From Sulfidibacterium sp964473395 (GTDB lineage: Bacteria; Bacteroidota; Bacteroidia; Bacteroidales; F082): a stretch of DNA of 15,875 nt. The notes under the pieces were generated by a model. The model was given only the letters and a program-made list of their open reading frames with translations, made no database searches and was not told the origin of the DNA. Of this stretch, positions 13,539-15,875 are shown in pieces. Every line of letters starts with the position of its first letter. The stretch's first letter is position 1. The stretch is taken from the NCBI GenBank assembly GCA_964473395.1, contig CAYYOW010000047.1:1-15875 (forward strand). Direction: 5' to 3'. Position numbers and translations under genes: made by a program.

Positions 13539-15452
13539 TCAGGCTTTTTTATCAAGTACCTGAAATACAGAATTATTACTTACAAATTCGGGGACAATCT
13601 CTTTCATTTTCCGAACAATCTGAAACTCATCTTCTTCTATGATAAGAGCGGTTAGTTCATCAATAAACTTACTGACTTCTTTGTAAGTGAGGCCGGAAAC
13701 TCTGGCACGCATAATTTTGGGATGGGGTGTTGGCAGCAGGTTTTCGCTGTTTGTAAGCAACTCCTCAAAGAGTTTTTCACCTGAGCGCAGGCCTGTTTCC
13801 TCAATTTTTATATCAACCTCCGGTTTAAAGCCATACAGCTGTATCATTTTTACAGCCAGATCATAAATTTTTACAGCCTCTCCCATATCGAAAACAAAAA
13901 TATCATCGCCTTTTCCCATGGCCCCGGCCTCCAGCACCAGACTACAAGCTTCCTGAATGGTCATAAAATAACGGGTAATATCCTTGTCGGTAATGGTAAC
14001 CGGACCTCCATGCTCAATTTGCTTACGGAACAGGGGAACCACAGAGCCGTTGGACCCCAGGACATTGCCAAACCTTGTGGTGACAAACCGTGTTTTTCCA
14101 TTAGCAAGGCTTTGAATATACATCTCAGCGATACGTTTGGAGGCTCCCATAATATTGGTCGGATTAACCGCTTTATCTGTAGAGATCATAACGAACTTTT
14201 CCACTTCAAATTTCAACGCTAAATCTGCAACGATTTTTGTCCCGAAGACATTCACCATCAATGCTTCGTAAGGATTCTCTTCCATCAAAGGAACATGCTT
14301 ATAGGCTGCTGCATGAAAAATAATATCCGGCCGGTATATATCCATGATACTGGTCATACGCAAACGGTCTTTTACATTGGCAACCAAAAACTCAATAAGA
14401 TGAGTGTCGATTCTCCGGCCGGAAGAGTTGTTTAGTTCATACTGTAGCGTATATATGGCAGATTCTGCCTGATCAATCAGGACAACTCTTTTAGGAGCAT
14501 GGGTTAAGACCTGCCTTGCCAGTTCACTGCCTATGGACCCTGCAGCACCGGTAATCATAACAACTTTATTTTTTAACTCCCGATAGACGTTCTTACTGTC
14601 AATTAAAATCGGATCGCGCTGTAATAACTCTTCTATTTTAACCCGCTCCAGTTGATGGGCGTTAAGCTGACCGTGAATCCATAAGTTAAGCGCAGGAACA
14701 ACCTTTACCTGAATACCCAAATTAAGGCATGATTCAATAATTTCTTTTTTTCTTTCCGGATATAAAGAGGGAATGGATATAATCAGTTGTTTTACACGAT
14801 GACGTTTGATAAAAGAGGAACGCAAGGCAACAAAATAAGAGACAATGGGTATCCCCTCCAGTGTTTTATAAGCGAGATAGGGATTATCGTCAATAAAGGC
14901 AATCACTTTGTAGTGGTATTCCTTATCTTCATAAAGTGTGTTTTTCGTGAGAACACCGGCAGTACCGGCTCCATAAATAACTACCCCTATTTCTTTTTTC
15001 AGAGGAATGTGTGTAATCCGGTTATAAATACTTTTCACAACAAACCGGCTTCCGATAAGGGAGAACAACAACAACAAATATTGCAGAGTCAATACGGAAT
15101 AAGTAGGCCAGTTTCCCGGAGTAGTTTCCACACGATGTGAAATAACAACCAAAGTAAGAATAATAACGAAACCCCATGTGATGGCTTTAAAAGCAGCAAA
15201 AGCGTCGGAGACGCTTGTCTGCCTGACTATTCCCGAAAAGGTACGAAAAAAGAGAAAACCACCGATATAAATGAAGAAAACAAACCTCAGGTGCAAGAAA
15301 AACACACCGGGAACAAGGCTCTCCTGCATAAAGTTATTTTGTATCAGAACAGAAAGCCACAACGTAAATACCACCAGAAATGCATCAAACGCGAAAATAA
15401 ACCAGCGTGATATATACCGCTCTGAAAAGGAATCTATAATTAATTTTACCAT
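13539..15452 (-). CDS. Membrane-bound UDP-HexNAc 4,6-dehydratase (CapD/WbpM/PglF type)
   Basis: A 637-residue long-form NDP-sugar dehydratase. Residues 15-140 hold four transmembrane helices; residues 155-260 a first Rossmann-like domain with GAGTAGV and FIDDNP; residues 297-600 the catalytic short-chain dehydrogenase domain. NAD is bound by TGAAGSIGSE at 301-310. In place of YxxxK there is the variant of this family: STDK at 424-427 and M435/K439 in NIMGASKR, with the same spacing as in PglF. It makes a UDP-4-keto-6-deoxy sugar from UDP-GlcNAc at the inner membrane, for capsule or O-antigen repeat units. The first gene of a leftward group with the Wzi-like gene; it has a 423-base upstream region with two candidate promoters. 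Family is sure; stereochemistry of the product is not. Confidence 0.93.
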   Translation of the reverse strand: MVKLIIDSFSERYISRWFIFAFDAFLVVFTLWLSVLIQNNFMQESLVPGVFFLHLRFVFFIYIGGFLFFRTFSGIVRQTSVSDAFAAFKAITWGFVIILTLVVISHRVETTPGNWPTYSVLTLQYLLLLFSLIGSRFVVKSIYNRITHIPLKKEIGVVIYGAGTAGVLTKNTLYEDKEYHYKVIAFIDDNPYLAYKTLEGIPIVSYFVALRSSFIKRHRVKQLIISIPSLYPERKKEIIESCLNLGIQVKVVPALNLWIHGQLNAHQLERVKIEELLQRDPILIDSKNVYRELKNKVVMITGAAGSIGSELARQVLTHAPKRVVLIDQAESAIYTLQYELNNSSGRRIDTHLIEFLVANVKDRLRMTSIMDIYRPDIIFHAAAYKHVPLMEENPYEALMVNVFGTKIVADLALKFEVEKFVMISTDKAVNPTNIMGASKRIAEMYIQSLANGKTRFVTTRFGNVLGSNGSVVPLFRKQIEHGGPVTITDKDITRYFMTIQEACSLVLEAGAMGKGDDIFVFDMGEAVKIYDLAVKMIQLYGFKPEVDIKIEETGLRSGEKLFEELLTNSENLLPTPHPKIMRARVSGLTYKEVSKFIDELTALIIEEDEFQIVRKMKEIVPEFVSNNSVFQVLDKKA

Positions 15453-15518
15453 ATGTTTTTATCTATTGAACCGGGACAATGTTTGATAACATAGAAGTCA
15501 GGGTTTTATACTGTCTTA

Positions 15519-15542
15519 TTTTCAAAACTGAAAATATTTTCA
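15519..15542. promoter_or_regulatory. Triple half-site TTTTCA / TGAAAA / TTTTCA, candidate operator
   Basis: TTTTCA (15519-15524), TGAAAA (15529-15534) and TTTTCA (15537-15542) alternate in orientation; 15529-15542 is a perfect 14-bp palindrome. It overlaps the predicted start of transcription from the -7 element at 15547-15554. Confidence 0.4.
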
Positions 15543-15546
15543 TTTA

Positions 15547-15554
15547 CAAACGTA
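15547..15554 (-). promoter_or_regulatory. -7 element TACGTTTG, proximal promoter of the dehydratase gene
   Basis: Exact TAnnTTTG match on the minus strand, start expected near 15540, leader about 90 bases. No TTG at the right distance upstream. Confidence 0.5.
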
Positions 15555-15679
15555 CGAATAATTTACAGACTATATGAAGCGTAAGGGAAAAGAGGCTAAA
15601 TATTATTTTGTCCGAGGGACTCCATGAGAGAGGTGCTGAGATAAAAATCTTTTTTACCAATAAAGGATTAAAATACTAC

Positions 15680-15750
15680 TGCCGGATTAAATTCCCCTCC
15701 GATGGAGGGGCGTAGTGGCATTGGTATCTCTTTTTCGTTTAAATCCGGCA
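15680..15750. repeat. Large nested palindrome
   Basis: Outer arms TGCCGGATTAAA (15680-15691) and TTTAAATCCGGCA (15738-15750) pair with one bulged base; inside, CCCCTCC-gat-GGAGGGG (15694-15710) forms a 7-bp hairpin. It stands between the two candidate dehydratase promoters. It may be an intergenic repeat of the kind common in this phylum or an RNA structure in a long leader. Confidence 0.6.
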
Positions 15751-15858
15751 TTATGATTCTCCCCATCCATTACTCCATATACACTAATCCCGGTTTATTC
15801 ACACGAAATGCAATAGTAAAACCGAACTCAGTGTAACAATATCTTTCCAATAGTTGCA

Positions 15859-15866
15859 CAAATATA
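15859..15866 (-). promoter_or_regulatory. -7 element TATATTTG, distal leftward promoter
   Basis: Exact TAnnTTTG match on the minus strand followed by TGC; start expected near 15852-15855. The -33 element would lie at or beyond the window edge, so it cannot be checked. Confidence 0.45.
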
Positions 15867-15875
15867 GCTTAGCTC

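Larger units (their letters stand above)
15453..15875 (-). other. 423-base gene-free leader/upstream region of the dehydratase gene
   Basis: No convincing ORF is seen on either strand. The region holds a -7 element at 15547-15554, a TTTTCA/TGAAAA triple site at 15519-15542, a nested palindrome at 15680-15750, and a second -7 element near the right edge at 15859-15866. Starting from the distal promoter, the dehydratase mRNA would carry a leader of about 400 bases with a strong hairpin. Confidence 0.5.

Noticed and set aside
15626..15650. GGTGCTGAGA resembling part of a TPP riboswitch
   Set aside because: The needed ACCTGATCTGG-like part and matching stems are absent, and the downstream gene is not a thiamine gene.
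1..15875. CRISPR arrays, insertion sequences with transposase, toxin-antitoxin pairs
   Set aside because: I looked for regularly spaced direct repeats and for transposase or toxin motifs and saw none.

Overview
The window looks like chromosomal DNA from a member of the Bacteroidota, probably a draft or metagenome-assembled scaffold because a run of exactly 100 N sits at 10535-10634. Support for the phylum comes from several TAnnTTTG -7 elements (the Bacteroidota housekeeping promoter type), the lptE - small TPR protein - secG - groES - groEL gene block, start sites without clear Shine-Dalgarno sequences, and the type of exosortase, capsule and four-helix-bundle genes present. I make no claim below phylum level.

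Left part (1-2840): the 3' end of an RND/MMPL exporter gene, a LolA-like periplasmic protein and a TetR-type regulator form a rightward operon, probably for moving a lipid or lipoprotein cargo to the outer membrane under TetR control. A structured intergenic stretch and a promoter lead to a small P-loop kinase-like gene, which ends at a bidirectional terminator shared with groEL.

Housekeeping block (2841-6747): leftward lptE, a TPR protein, secG, a strong terminator, then groES-groEL with its own upstream dyad. A divergent lipoprotein gene (6747-8195) encodes an alpha/beta-hydrolase fused to a C-terminal helical/TPR part. A complete tRNA-Cys(GCA), with its own -7 element and terminator, follows.

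Envelope polysaccharide/exosortase block (8464-15875): a NodB-type polysaccharide deacetylase (leftward), an exosortase/archaeosortase membrane transpeptidase with Cys/Arg/His (rightward), a FemAB-type acyltransferase, a Wzi/RemB-like outer-membrane barrel and a membrane-bound UDP-HexNAc 4,6-dehydratase (all leftward). The deacetylase and FemAB types are the ones known from PEP-CTERM/exosortase polysaccharide loci. No sorted target protein is visible in the window. The dehydratase is preceded by 423 bases without a gene, holding two candidate leftward promoters, a triple TTTTCA/TGAAAA site and a large nested palindrome.

The most unusual structure lies between the convergent exosortase and FemAB genes. 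A gene for a four-helix-bundle protein of the 23S rRNA intervening-sequence (IVP/S23) family is bounded by an 11-bp inner inverted repeat hugging the ORF and by a 31-bp outer inverted repeat (30/31 identical). The left outer arm supplies the last codons and stop of the exosortase gene. The whole 530-bp unit resembles an rRNA intervening sequence placed outside rRNA. Next to it, the N-gap is flanked on both sides by the same 9-mer. Merging the copies restores a natural C-terminus and stop for the FemAB gene, so the gap is probably an artefact.
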